64,000 nt of DNA from CAVPWP01 sp963709395 (lineage in GTDB: Bacteria; Pseudomonadota; Alphaproteobacteria; Rhodobacterales; Rhodobacteraceae). A program made the position numbers and the translations under genes. Below are positions 63,685 to 64,000 of this stretch, one piece after another. Positions within the stretch are counted from its first letter, which is position 1, and every line of letters starts with the position of its first letter. Under the pieces are notes generated by a model that saw nothing but the letters and a program-made list of their open reading frames with translations, did no database searches and was not told the DNA's origin. The stretch spans positions 361,362 to 425,361 of the forward strand of contig CAVPWP010000009.1 of NCBI GenBank assembly GCA_963709395.1. The letters run 5' to 3'.

Positions 63685-64000
63685 ATGGAATACGATCTTG
63701 TCTACATCGCTCTCGTGACGCTCCTCGATTGCCTGTTCTCAGCGCGGATCGGGGCGTTTGGCATCACGATGCCTACGGTCTTCCTCGGCCTCGGCGTGTT
63801 CGTCGGGTTTGGGGGGCGGCCGAGATCTCGAAATCGGCTACCACCTTTCACCACCTGGCAGAAGCGACCCTCGCGCTGGTGTTGTTTGCGGATGCGACGA
63901 CCTTGAAATGGGGCGCGCTGGACAAGATCGGGAGAACGGCGCGCATGCTGGTTCGGCCTGCCGCTGGCGATCGGATTTTTGGAACGGTGATCAACATGGT
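63685..64000 (+). CDS. cation/proton antiporter (CPA1-like), N-terminal part, frameshifted
   Basis: The start MEYDLVYIALVTLLDCLFSA is followed by GAFGITMPTVFLGLGVFVGF and, after a frame change in the G run at about 63811-63816, AEISKSATTFHHLAEATLAL then VLFADATTLKWGALDKIGRT. The LAEATLALVLFADA segment is the hallmark of bacterial Na+/H+ (CPA1) exchangers. A further frame change seems to occur near 63950. The gene continues beyond the window. A CGTAAGGGAACC site precedes the ATG. Confidence 0.7.

Overview
The window looks like a chromosomal segment of a marine alphaproteobacterium of the Rhodobacteraceae/Roseobacter group. The evidence is a GC-rich backbone carrying gcrA, gapR (DUF2312), a DUF6455 fragment, a Rhodobacteraceae-type NAD kinase and a complete beta-hydroxyaspartate cycle (bhc) locus with its divergent IclR regulator.

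Region 1 (1-24.2 kb) is conserved core. It holds an alpha/beta hydrolase, glyA, nadK, dgkA, rimO, a lytic transglycosylase, a fatty-acid desaturase, gcrA, an ABC-2 permease, argD-argF, pyrG, secG, bhcR/bhcABCD, hom, a TetR regulator, a pirin, gapR and a tRNA-Thr(TGT). The bhc genes convert two glyoxylate to oxaloacetate: BhcA makes glycine and oxaloacetate from glyoxylate and aspartate, BhcC condenses glycine with glyoxylate, BhcB dehydrates the product to iminosuccinate and BhcD reduces it to aspartate.

Region 2 (24.25 kb to the right edge) begins just after the tRNA and reads as a layered accessory region. It contains a DUF3300/DUF2950 pair, broken IS3 and IS630 transposases, an OprB-type porin and a complete IS110/IS1111-type element. 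A long plus-strand set follows: glutamate dehydrogenase, AspT-type antiporter, patatin, acetoacetate decarboxylase, HdeD, 3-hydroxybutyrate dehydrogenase, a small protein and a CoA-disulfide reductase-rhodanese fusion. After it comes a visibly more AT-rich cluster of a glycyl radical enzyme, a divergent phosphofructokinase-fold protein, a glycyl-radical activase and a two-subunit 2-oxoacid:ferredoxin oxidoreductase. A DUF900 hydrolase, an AraC regulator divergent from a DszB-like sulfinate desulfinase, a broken periplasmic rhodanese, MarC, DUF202 and AI-2E transporter genes follow. The last 4 kb are mostly IS110 and IS6 wreckage and the start of a broken cation/proton antiporter.

The most unusual content is the glycyl radical enzyme / PFK-like / activase operon (43.4-48.0 kb). 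The GRE lacks the Cys-x-Glu signature of the eliminating and decarboxylating families, and the PFK-like protein has lost canonical nucleotide- and substrate-binding motifs. The DszB-like protein (54.8-56.0 kb) keeps all three published DszB catalytic residues at conserved spacing. A 37-codon in-frame remnant of a second glutamate dehydrogenase lies between activase and korA. A ~40-bp IS6-type terminal sequence occurs four times at module borders.

At least a dozen genes, including essential pyrG and secG, carry single-base frameshifts. Most in the core are probably sequencing or assembly errors; those in IS elements are more likely real decay. Coordinates of frameshifted genes are given for the whole reconstructed gene.
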